This document shows, in pieces, positions 1-5,635 of a DNA stretch of 10,048 nucleotides. Within the stretch, counting starts at the first letter, position 1, and the number at the start of each line of letters is the position of its first letter. This DNA comes from Bacteriovoracaceae bacterium UBA2428. Lineage in GTDB: Bacteria > Bdellovibrionota > UBA2428. The notes under the pieces were generated by a model that saw only the letters and a program-made list of their open reading frames with translations, had not been told where the DNA came from and made no database searches. The position numbers and the translations under genes were made by a program. Location of the stretch: assembly GCA_002343545.1 (NCBI GenBank), contig DDRA01000182.1, positions 959-11,006 of the forward strand, in the 5' to 3' direction.

Positions 1-166
1 CGAAGCGGCGCTTGGCGTGATCGAGCAATCCGACGCCGAAGTGAGACTCGAGCGAGCGGATGGCCTGGCTGACGGCGGAGTGGGTGACGCCGTTGCGCTC
101 GGCGGCCCGGCTGACGGATCCCTCGCGGGCGGCGTCCACGAAATAGCGAGCATGGTATATGTTCAT
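1..166 (-). CDS. LysR-type transcriptional regulator, N-terminal part (cut by window edge)
   Basis: The first 55 codons, read from the ATG at 166, give a winged helix-turn-helix typical of LysR-type regulators. The protein begins MNIYHARYFVDAAREGSVSR and continues with AAERNGVTHSAVSQAIRSLE, ending in FGVGLLDH at the edge. The pattern 'F..AA..GS.S.AA...GVT.SAVSQAI..LE...G..L' is the classic LysR DNA-binding helix pair. The ligand-binding domain lies outside the window, so the effector and targets cannot be told. No strong ribosome binding site precedes the ATG. It is divergent from the exported HAD gene that starts 105 bases away. LysR proteins often regulate a divergent neighbour, so control of that gene is a reasonable inference, not something the sequence proves. 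Confidence 0.9.
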   Translation of the reverse strand, partial: MNIYHARYFVDAAREGSVSRAAERNGVTHSAVSQAIRSLESHFGVGLLDHAKRRF

Positions 167-175
167 CTAACTTAC

Positions 176-200
176 AATTTACTTAAGAATTAAGAAATTT
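176..200. promoter_or_regulatory. Candidate operator: imperfect dyad and direct repeat
   Basis: CTTAA (182-186) and TTAAG (190-194) form a perfect inverted repeat around GAA. Extending outwards to 176 and 200, 9 of 11 base pairs on the two sides are complementary. In addition AATTTACT occurs twice in direct orientation, at 176-183 and 196-203, exactly 20 bases apart, about two helical turns. CTAAC also flanks the block at 167-171 and 202-206. LysR-type proteins bind such interrupted dyads in divergent promoters, but the symmetric positions here do not give the canonical T-N11-A, so binding by this regulator is inference only. Confidence 0.4.
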
Positions 201-256
201 ACTAACAGATACGCGACGGGCAAATCCTTCGTCATACGGTTCCCCACCCCCTCACG

Positions 257-263
257 AAAGGAG
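257..263 (+). promoter_or_regulatory. Ribosome binding site of the HAD gene
   Basis: AAAGGAG lies 7 bases ahead of the ATG at 271. It is a strong Shine-Dalgarno match and supports that start. Confidence 0.75.
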
Positions 264-270
264 TCCTCCC

Positions 271-1029
271 ATGTCGTTCGCCGTCCGCGCGCGCCCCCTC
301 TTTGCCGCCCTCGCGCTTTTCGCCTCGTCCGCCCTCGCCGAAACCAAGGAACTCGCGAGTTACCGCGATTTCGACGTGGGATCCCTGAAAGACACCTGGG
401 TGGTCTTCGACGTCGACAACACCTTGCTCCGCCAGGACCACGAGGTCGGCACCCACCAATGGGGCGACTACATCCGCGAAGAAGAAGTTCGCCGCGGGGT
501 GCCCGTCGAGCAGGCCACGCAGTTGCAGCACGCCTACTTCCAGATCTTGCAGCCCTTCGTGAAGGTCGTCCCGGTCGAAAGCGACATCCATCGGGTCTTG
601 TACTCGATCCGCCAGGCGCGCGTGCCGCTCTTCGCGTTGACGGCGCGTTCGCTCGGAATGGCGGGAATCACGCAGCAGCAGCTCGCCAAGAACGGCATGG
701 ATTTCGAGTGGAGCTTCCCGCGCTTGCGTCCGGGCGCCGAGGCCTCGCTGCGTCCCCATCTCTTTCGGGGTATTCTCTTCTCGGGCGACGTGCCCAAGGG
801 AGAGCTCCTGAAACGCGTCGTGGAAGGACACGGCCATCGGCCCAAGCGCATCGTCTTCGTCGACGATCGCCAATACAACCTGGATAGCATCGAGAAGTCC
901 TTCGCGGGTGGCCCCATCGAGATCCTGGGCCTGCGCTACGGCGGCGCGGACGCGAAGGTGAAGGGCTTCGACCCCCTCAAGGCCAAGCGCGAGTGGGCCG
1001 CCTTCCTTCGCGACGGTCGGCTTCCCTAG
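271..1029 (+). CDS. Exported HAD-superfamily hydrolase, DUF2608-like
   Basis: This 252-residue protein has a Sec-type signal peptide: R6 and R8, a hydrophobic core at about 9-22, and a likely cut after A23 in the motif ALA-E. The mature part carries all four haloacid dehalogenase motifs. Motif I is FDVDNT (nucleophile D47, general acid/base D49, T51), motif II is T124 in LTAR, motif III is K176, and motif IV is the DD pair D198-D199 in FVDDRQYN. The spacing and the YNLDSI context after the DD pair resemble the DUF2608 family, which is known from several intracellular or predatory Gram-negatives. It should therefore act as a Mg2+-dependent phosphohydrolase in the periplasm or at the envelope; the substrate is unknown. 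A good ribosome binding site sits 7 bases upstream of the ATG. It is divergent from the LysR gene and convergent with gspN, sharing the CTAG stop. A role as a T2SS substrate is possible but unsupported. Confidence 0.82.
   Translation: MSFAVRARPLFAALALFASSALAETKELASYRDFDVGSLKDTWVVFDVDNTLLRQDHEVGTHQWGDYIREEEVRRGVPVEQATQLQHAYFQILQPFVKVVPVESDIHRVLYSIRQARVPLFALTARSLGMAGITQQQLAKNGMDFEWSFPRLRPGAEASLRPHLFRGILFSGDVPKGELLKRVVEGHGHRPKRIVFVDDRQYNLDSIEKSFAGGPIEILGLRYGGADAKVKGFDPLKAKREWAAFLRDGRLP
1026..1029. other. Shared palindromic stop CTAG of two convergent genes
   Basis: Bases 1026-1029 read CTAG on both strands. TAG at 1027-1029 ends the plus-strand HAD gene, and the reverse complement of 1026-1028 is the TAG that ends gspN. 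The genes overlap tail to tail by 4 bases, and there is no room for an intergenic terminator. Confidence 0.95.
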
Positions 1030-1901
1030 AGGTTCTTGGAGAACTGGCGGAAGCCGTCCGAGCCCGTCGGGCCGAGCGCCTTGGTCAGGTCGATGTCGGT
1101 GAAGGCCGACTCGAAGTCGCTGCTCGTGCGCAGACGGCCCGACCACTGGCCGGCGCTCGGAAAGCCCGTCGCGTTCAACGTGAGATCGAGCTTGAGGTTG
1201 CCTTCGACCGTCGTGTCCTCGGCGCCGAACTCGAGCTTGGGAACGTTCAGCTTGCCGTCGCGCAGGCGACCGGTCGTCTTGAGCGGCCCGACGCGCACGG
1301 CCGGCATGACGAACATCTGGGTCGTCACGGCGGGGATCTGGACGTTCTGCCCGCTGAGTTCCCACTCGAGCGGCGGCAGCCCGCGGCCGCCCAACTTGAA
1401 GTCCACCACGTCGAGCTCGCCCGAAATGCGGCCGGCGTAGCCGCCCTTGAGAAAGCTCTCGAAGGCTTTGACGTCGACCTTCGCGAGCGAGACCGAGGCG
1501 TTGATCGTCTTGGGCCCCCAGGCCGGCGAGGCCTTGACGAGGGCCTTCACGTCGCCGAGCGCCTTGCTCTGGCAACTGACGCCGGTCTGCAGCTGGCCGA
1601 TGAGCAGGGGCCAGATCCGCGGCGCGAGGACGGATTCCTCGCAGCGGATCTGGGATCCGTTCGGCAGGGTGAAGCGCAGGTTACGCACGCGCAGCCCGAA
1701 GAGACTGCCTTTCGAGAAGCCGAGGGCGTAGCCCGTCGTCACGCGCACCGGTCCCAAGTCCACGGCGAGTCCCGAACTCCCGGCGTTGCGCGCGACGAGC
1801 GCCGTCACGATCTCGCTCAGCGGGAAGAAGAACACGAGGCCGGCCGCGAAGCCGGCGCCGATCAGGAGCGCGGGGATGAGCCACTTGCGGAACTTGTTCA
1901 T
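1026..1901 (-). CDS. gspN: T2SS protein GspN (AsmA-like periplasmic protein)
   Basis: This is a 291-residue protein with a short basic N-terminus (MNKFRKW), one membrane anchor at about residues 8-28, and a long beta-rich periplasmic body. The body has repeated amphipathic strand patterns such as SGELDVVDFKLGG, KLNVPKLEFGAEDTTVEGNL and LKLDLTLNATG. These resemble the AsmA-like fold of the T2SS GspN family found in delta-proteobacteria and relatives. Cysteines at 87 and 110 could form a disulfide. GspN is an accessory T2SS component that is absent from many systems; its exact role is not settled. It is the last gene of the operon. Its ATG is part of an ATGA overlap with the gspM stop, with GAGG just 4 bases upstream. 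Its stop codon overlaps that of the convergent HAD gene. The call rests on position plus fold pattern more than on sharp motifs. Confidence 0.82.
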   Translation of the reverse strand: MNKFRKWLIPALLIGAGFAAGLVFFFPLSEIVTALVARNAGSSGLAVDLGPVRVTTGYALGFSKGSLFGLRVRNLRFTLPNGSQIRCEESVLAPRIWPLLIGQLQTGVSCQSKALGDVKALVKASPAWGPKTINASVSLAKVDVKAFESFLKGGYAGRISGELDVVDFKLGGRGLPPLEWELSGQNVQIPAVTTQMFVMPAVRVGPLKTTGRLRDGKLNVPKLEFGAEDTTVEGNLKLDLTLNATGFPSAGQWSGRLRTSSDFESAFTDIDLTKALGPTGSDGFRQFSKNL

Positions 1902-2779
1902 AGATCCTCGTCGAAGCTAGGCGGCGGCGGAAGGTCGCCAAAGTCGTCGGCCGGCACGTCGGAGCCGCCGGAGTAGTCGTCGTAGCCGCTGTCGAAGCCG
2001 CCGTCGCCGCCGTAGGTGCTGCTGCCGCTGCCGCTCGATCCGCTCTCGAAGCCGCCGCTCGACGCGCTCGGGGGCGGTCGCGAGACGGGTTGATCCACCG
2101 GGGACTCGTCGTCGTCGTAGGACGGCGCCGCGCCCGACATGCGGGGCAACCCCTGGCCGATCTTGCCGGCGTTCTCGGGCAGGTAACGGTAGGTCGCCTG
2201 CAGGGTGAGGAGCGTCTTATCGCTCTCGTGCACGGCGATCTTCACGGAGTCCGCGATGAGGGCCGGATACCAGCCGTCCATCTGGTAGGTGAGGGCGACG
2301 AGCTGACGCACGGTGAGCTCCTTGATGTCGACCGAAAAGCCGCCGCCCGTACTCTTCACTTCCGCGATTTCGGGCGTGATGCCGATCTGCGAGAAATACT
2401 GCGAGATCGACTCCTCGGCCTCCGAGGCCGAGCCGATGGGAAGGTTCTGGAAGCCGCTCGGCGCGGGGGCCGCGCGGCGCTCGACCGCGCGCTCGAGGTT
2501 GAACTCGCGCATGTCCTCGATGAGGTCGCGCATGGCGGCCTGCCGGGACTTCTCGCCGAAGACGACCGTGAGCGGGTAAACAAGCGCGAGCGTCGGCAGG
2601 GCGAGCCCGAGCGCGAGTCCCACGCCGCGGAGTTGCCGCTTCTGCGTGGGGTCGAGGGCCTCGAAGCGGTTCATGAGGTGTTCCCACGCCGAGGACTCCT
2701 CGATGCGCTGGACGAGCCCCTTCGCGAAGTTCCGCGCCTGCTCGAGGTAAACCTGCAACTGGCTCGTGGCGTTACTCAT
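1898..2779 (-). CDS. gspM: T2SS inner-membrane platform protein GspM with long acidic Gly/Ser tail
   Basis: This is a 293-residue bitopic protein, clearly longer than the usual GspM of about 160 residues. Residues 1-51 are cytoplasmic and helical, with a basic stretch (TQKRQLRG) just before a single transmembrane segment at about 52-74. Next comes a coiled-coil-like stretch (about 78-102), then a PilO/GspM-like alpha-beta periplasmic domain (about 118-200) with GGGFSVDIKELTVRQLV and LLTLQATYRYL. Residues 216-293 form a low-complexity tail. GspM pairs with GspL in the assembly platform that supports pseudopilus growth. The ATG at 2779 overlaps the end of gspL by 8 bases and is preceded by AGAGG at 2786-2790, spacing 6. 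The stop codon overlaps the gspN start (ATGA). The identity is supported by position, topology and the periplasmic domain pattern. Confidence 0.85.
   Translation of the reverse strand: MSNATSQLQVYLEQARNFAKGLVQRIEESSAWEHLMNRFEALDPTQKRQLRGVGLALGLALPTLALVYPLTVVFGEKSRQAAMRDLIEDMREFNLERAVERRAAPAPSGFQNLPIGSASEAEESISQYFSQIGITPEIAEVKSTGGGFSVDIKELTVRQLVALTYQMDGWYPALIADSVKIAVHESDKTLLTLQATYRYLPENAGKIGQGLPRMSGAAPSYDDDESPVDQPVSRPPPSASSGGFESGSSGSGSSTYGGDGGFDSGYDDYSGGSDVPADDFGDLPPPPSFDEDL
1901..2134 (-). other. Low-complexity acidic Gly/Ser/Asp/Pro tail of GspM
   Basis: Residues 216-293 of GspM are almost wholly Gly, Ser, Asp, Tyr and Pro. Examples are SYDDDES, FESGSSGSGSST, GGFDSGYDDYSGG and the end PPPPSFDEDL. 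The tail is strongly acidic, predicted to be disordered, and lies on the periplasmic side if the single membrane segment is oriented as in other GspM proteins. I know of no such tail in well-studied GspM proteins. Confidence 0.85.
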
Positions 2780-4463
2780 AGGGAACCTCTTCGGGGGAGA
2801 GCTTGGCGACGACTTGGACGCCGCGCTGCGAGCCGAGCTCGGTCACGCGGACGTCTTTGTACGAACGGGAATTCAGCGTCTGCTCGACCGAAGCCTTGAG
2901 GCGCTTGAGCGTGTCGCTGCCCCCGACGCTGAGCTCGATCGTGTAGTTGAGCTCGAGGTCCTCGCCGCTCGTCCGCATGGAGACCTGCTTGAGGACCGCG
3001 TTCGCCGGGACGGAGTCGCTGACTTCGAGCAGGATGTCGCTGCGCGAGCGGAGGCGCTCGATGTTCTCTTCCTCGGGCTGCGCGGCCAGGAGCTTCTTGC
3101 GTTCCTGGTCGTAGATCTCGCGGGCCCGGGCGGGATCGTTCGCGAAGCGGCTGGAGCGCTTGGCGAGATCGGCGTTGATCCGCCGGAACTCGCCCGAGAG
3201 CTCGGTCGCCAGCTGCGACTGCCGTTCGGTCTCGAGGACCGAGCTCAGCAGCAGGTAGGAGACCATGAGCATGAGCGCGACCGCGAAGCCCTGGACGACG
3301 GGCTTGACCTGCGGGCCCGTCAGCGTGTCGAAGAAATGCGTCAGGATCTGCCGCTGGCCCTGGGGCGAGCGGCGGAAGTTCAGCCAGCCGACCGGCTTGC
3401 GCAGGGCGAAGCGGTGCGCGAGCGCGACGGCGAGGGCGAAGCGGCGCGCGCCGTCGTCCGAAGCGACGAGGAGGTCCGTCTGGAAACCCGACATCGCCGG
3501 CCATTCGAAGACCTGCAGGCGCAGCTCGCGGGCGAGAAACTCGGTGAGGCCGCGCAGCTTGGCGATGCCGCCCGTCACGTAGAGGGTCGTGACGTCGACG
3601 CTCTGCTGGCCGTGGAGGGCTTGCAGGGTCTGGTAGATCTCGAGCACGATCGGACGGAGCGCGAGCTTGACCTCGTCGCTGACTTCGTCGCTCAGTTCGG
3701 CGGCCTGGCCCGCCTCGAGCGGGGGCTTGATTTCGGCGCGGTGGGCGAGCCAGTTGAGGGCTTCCTGCTCGGAGATCTTCTGGCGGCTTTGGATCCAGCC
3801 GATGACGTCGCGGGTGCCGCGCGCGAATTGGCGCAGGCTGAGGATATCCGGGGCGACGCCGCAAGGCGGGGACTTCTTGTTGAGCGCTTGGGTGTCGCCC
3901 CCCACGAGCACGGCCAGCTTCGTCGTGCTGTGCCCGATGTCGCAGACCGCGTAGGGCGTGCCGGCGTAGGCAGCCGGCAGCCCCTGGTGCAGGGCGAGTT
4001 GGCCGAGGGCCTCGACGTCCGAGAAAATCGCGGTCGCCAGGACGCCCGACGCCTCGAAGAGGCTCTGGCGCGCCTGGACTTTCGCGAGCGGCACGAGGCC
4101 CGCAATGAAGTTGTGCTGGCGGCCGATCTTGCCGAGGGGTTTGAACTCGACGAGGCAGTTGTCGAGCTCCATGGGGAGCTCGTCCTCGAACTCGCCCTGG
4201 ATCGCGGGGCGCACCTTCTTGTCGTCGCCGAACGGGAAGCGAAACTTCTTCAGGAAGATGGCGCCGTCGCCCAGTCCGAGCGCGACGCGCTCGCCCTTGA
4301 GCCCTTGGGCGGCGAAGAAGGCCTGCAGGGCCGGGCCGAGCTCGGCGTCGGCCGGTCTCGGCATCTCGTAGAGCCCGACGATCTTGGGCGCCCGCCCGCC
4401 AAACTCGATTTCCGCGACCTTCACGGTCGAAGTGCCAAGATCTACTCCGATCGCACGACTCAT
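2772..4463 (-). CDS. gspL: T2SS inner-membrane platform protein GspL (PilM-PilN-like)
   Basis: This 563-residue protein, longer than the roughly 400 of enterobacterial or Vibrio GspL, joins a cytoplasmic actin-like ATPase fold to a membrane anchor and periplasmic domain. The cytoplasmic half carries PilM-style motifs: phosphate 1 IGVDLGTSTVKVAEIE (5-20), phosphate 2 CDIGHSTTKLAVL (174-186) and adenosine motif YVTGGIAKLRGL (295-306). A PilN-like juncture VGWLNFRR (358-365) precedes the single membrane segment at about 389-408. Then come a coiled coil (about 410-475) and a ferredoxin-like periplasmic domain (about 476-558), with strands LELNYTIELSVGG and VQVVAKLS. GspL recruits the GspE ATPase to the membrane and pairs with GspM. 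Its ATG overlaps the gspK stop (ATGA), and a perfect AGGAGG lies at 4468-4473, only 4 bases from the ATG. Confidence 0.92.
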   Translation of the reverse strand: MSRAIGVDLGTSTVKVAEIEFGGRAPKIVGLYEMPRPADAELGPALQAFFAAQGLKGERVALGLGDGAIFLKKFRFPFGDDKKVRPAIQGEFEDELPMELDNCLVEFKPLGKIGRQHNFIAGLVPLAKVQARQSLFEASGVLATAIFSDVEALGQLALHQGLPAAYAGTPYAVCDIGHSTTKLAVLVGGDTQALNKKSPPCGVAPDILSLRQFARGTRDVIGWIQSRQKISEQEALNWLAHRAEIKPPLEAGQAAELSDEVSDEVKLALRPIVLEIYQTLQALHGQQSVDVTTLYVTGGIAKLRGLTEFLARELRLQVFEWPAMSGFQTDLLVASDDGARRFALAVALAHRFALRKPVGWLNFRRSPQGQRQILTHFFDTLTGPQVKPVVQGFAVALMLMVSYLLLSSVLETERQSQLATELSGEFRRINADLAKRSSRFANDPARAREIYDQERKKLLAAQPEEENIERLRSRSDILLEVSDSVPANAVLKQVSMRTSGEDLELNYTIELSVGGSDTLKRLKASVEQTLNSRSYKDVRVTELGSQRGVQVVAKLSPEEVPYE

Positions 4464-5635
4464 AGGACCTCCTCGATCGTCACCACGTACGGTTCCAGAA
4501 GTTTACCCTTCTTTTGGGCCTGTGGGTTGCCACCCGTCTGACCTTGTCCTTGCCCCTGACCTTGCCCCTGGCCCTGTCCGCCGCCCTGTTGGGGGCGCGC
4601 GGGTTGGCGGGTGGGCTCGGTGATAAAGCGAACGCCGAGTTTGAGGGTCCGTCGGGTGTCGTCCACGATCCCGGTGGCCTCGATCTGGAAGATTTCTTCG
4701 CGGTCGGACTCCGCGTAAGTCGTCGGGAGTTTGAAGTCGCGGCCGTTGCGAATGTCGGGCGAGGTCTGGATGAAGCTCTCGAGGTCGGCGAGCTTCGAGA
4801 AGGGCTGGAGCTGGCGGCGCTTCTCGATGGCCGCGAGGTCCTCGGGGCTGAGCTTGGGTTCCCAAGCTTGGATACGCTCGATCGGGACGTAGTTCGGGTT
4901 CACGGCGATCTCCGTCGTGAGCACGCTGAAATGCTTCACGAAGCGATTGTAGAGGTCGTCCGTCCAGCCCTTGATCATGTGGATCTCGGTCAGACTGGGG
5001 ATGCGGTCGTTGCGCGTTTGGTACGGGTCGGCCAGACGTTCGTAGTCGCGGTTTTCCTCGCCGCCCTTGAGTTGGTTCGGGTCGGCGTCGATCCAGTCCT
5101 GCAGGGGATCGATGAGGTCTTCGGGGTCCAGGCCACGGTAAAGCTTATCGAAGGTCTCGTCCTGGCGCATGCCTTCGAAGAGGCGCTTGATCTCTTCGCG
5201 CACGGCTTTCTGCTTCTCTTCGCTGCTGCGGCGGAAGGGGCTGCCGTCGAGCAAGTTGACCGGGATCTTGGAGCCTTCGGCCTGAATGGAACCTTGCAGG
5301 CCGCCGGGCCAATCGATCTCCTGGCCGGGCAGGGGGAACATCGGCAAGGGCGAGCTCCAGATGCGGTCGACGGTTTCCTTGGGGATGGGGGCGGCCCCGC
5401 CCGCGCCGTCGATGAGGTTGCGCACTTCCTTGTACATGTGCAAGCGCAGGAGCGAGAGCCGCGCCGAGGACAGCGCCATGTAGTAGGCCTGCAGGCGGTT
5501 GCGCGAGTTGAGCGCGATGCGAAGGTCGACGCGGCTCGCGAAGAGAATTTCGATGAGGAGCACGCTCAGGAGCGCGAGCGAGATCATGACGAGCAGAAGC
5601 GCGACGCCCGACTTGGATTTGCGGAGGCGCTTCAT
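4460..5635 (-). CDS. gspK: T2SS minor pseudopilin GspK
   Basis: This 391-residue protein is the largest minor pseudopilin, placed at the tip of the pseudopilus. A basic leader (MKRLRKSKSG) is cut by prepilin peptidase after G10, followed by the hydrophobic helix VALLLVMISLALLSVLLIEI. Position +5 is Leu and not Glu, which is the normal GspK exception. The body has the GspK alpha domain with DWIDADPNQLKGGEE (180-194), LADPYQTRND, and a helix-hairpin-helix-like part (VNPNYVPIERIQAW, 245-258, and LSPEDLAAIEKRR). A Gly-Gln tract (349-372) sits between the strand LKLGVRFIT and the last strand PYVVTIEEVL, so it looks like a loop insertion. The start is in an ATGA overlap with the end of gspJ, with GGAGG 9 bases upstream. 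Confidence 0.94.
   Translation of the reverse strand: MKRLRKSKSGVALLLVMISLALLSVLLIEILFASRVDLRIALNSRNRLQAYYMALSSARLSLLRLHMYKEVRNLIDGAGGAAPIPKETVDRIWSSPLPMFPLPGQEIDWPGGLQGSIQAEGSKIPVNLLDGSPFRRSSEEKQKAVREEIKRLFEGMRQDETFDKLYRGLDPEDLIDPLQDWIDADPNQLKGGEENRDYERLADPYQTRNDRIPSLTEIHMIKGWTDDLYNRFVKHFSVLTTEIAVNPNYVPIERIQAWEPKLSPEDLAAIEKRRQLQPFSKLADLESFIQTSPDIRNGRDFKLPTTYAESDREEIFQIEATGIVDDTRRTLKLGVRFITEPTRQPARPQQGGGQGQGQGQGQGQGQTGGNPQAQKKGKLLEPYVVTIEEVL
4520..4591 (-). repeat. Gly-Gln repeat tract in GspK
   Basis: Codons 349-372 of gspK encode QQGG, seven Gly-Gln pairs in a row, then TGGNPQ. The DNA is a degenerate 6-base repeat (GGN CAR). All four glycine codons and both glutamine codons are used, and only short blocks such as GGGCAAGGTCAG are nearly repeated. 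This argues for a long-standing protein-level repeat, not a fresh microsatellite expansion. Confidence 0.92.

Larger units (their letters stand above)
167..270. promoter_or_regulatory. Divergent intergenic region with AT-rich core
   Basis: This 104-base spacer between the LysR gene and the HAD gene is the only sizeable non-coding stretch in the window. Its first half (about 167-210) is strongly AT-rich against a GC-rich background, as expected for a promoter and operator region serving one or both divergent genes. TACAAT at 173-178 on the plus strand resembles a sigma70 -10 box, but I see no convincing -35 element upstream of it, so the promoter position is uncertain. Confidence 0.55.

Noticed and set aside
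232..1575. A 447-codon minus-strand open frame across the HAD gene and the end of gspN
   Set aside because: It is antisense to the HAD gene, which has a signal peptide, all catalytic motifs and a good ribosome binding site, and it overlaps gspN out of frame. The translation is Arg-rich and featureless.
2766..4541. A 591-codon open frame on the plus strand, antisense to the whole of gspL
   Set aside because: Its protein is dominated by Leu, Glu, Arg, Asp and Ala with no recognisable domain, as expected for the complement of a GC-rich gene. GspL on the other strand has full-length family motifs.
4520..4591. Short tandem DNA repeat read as a possible CRISPR or phase-variable microsatellite
   Set aside because: The units are 6 bases with no spacers and with mixed codons, so it is neither a CRISPR array nor a uniform repeat prone to slippage.
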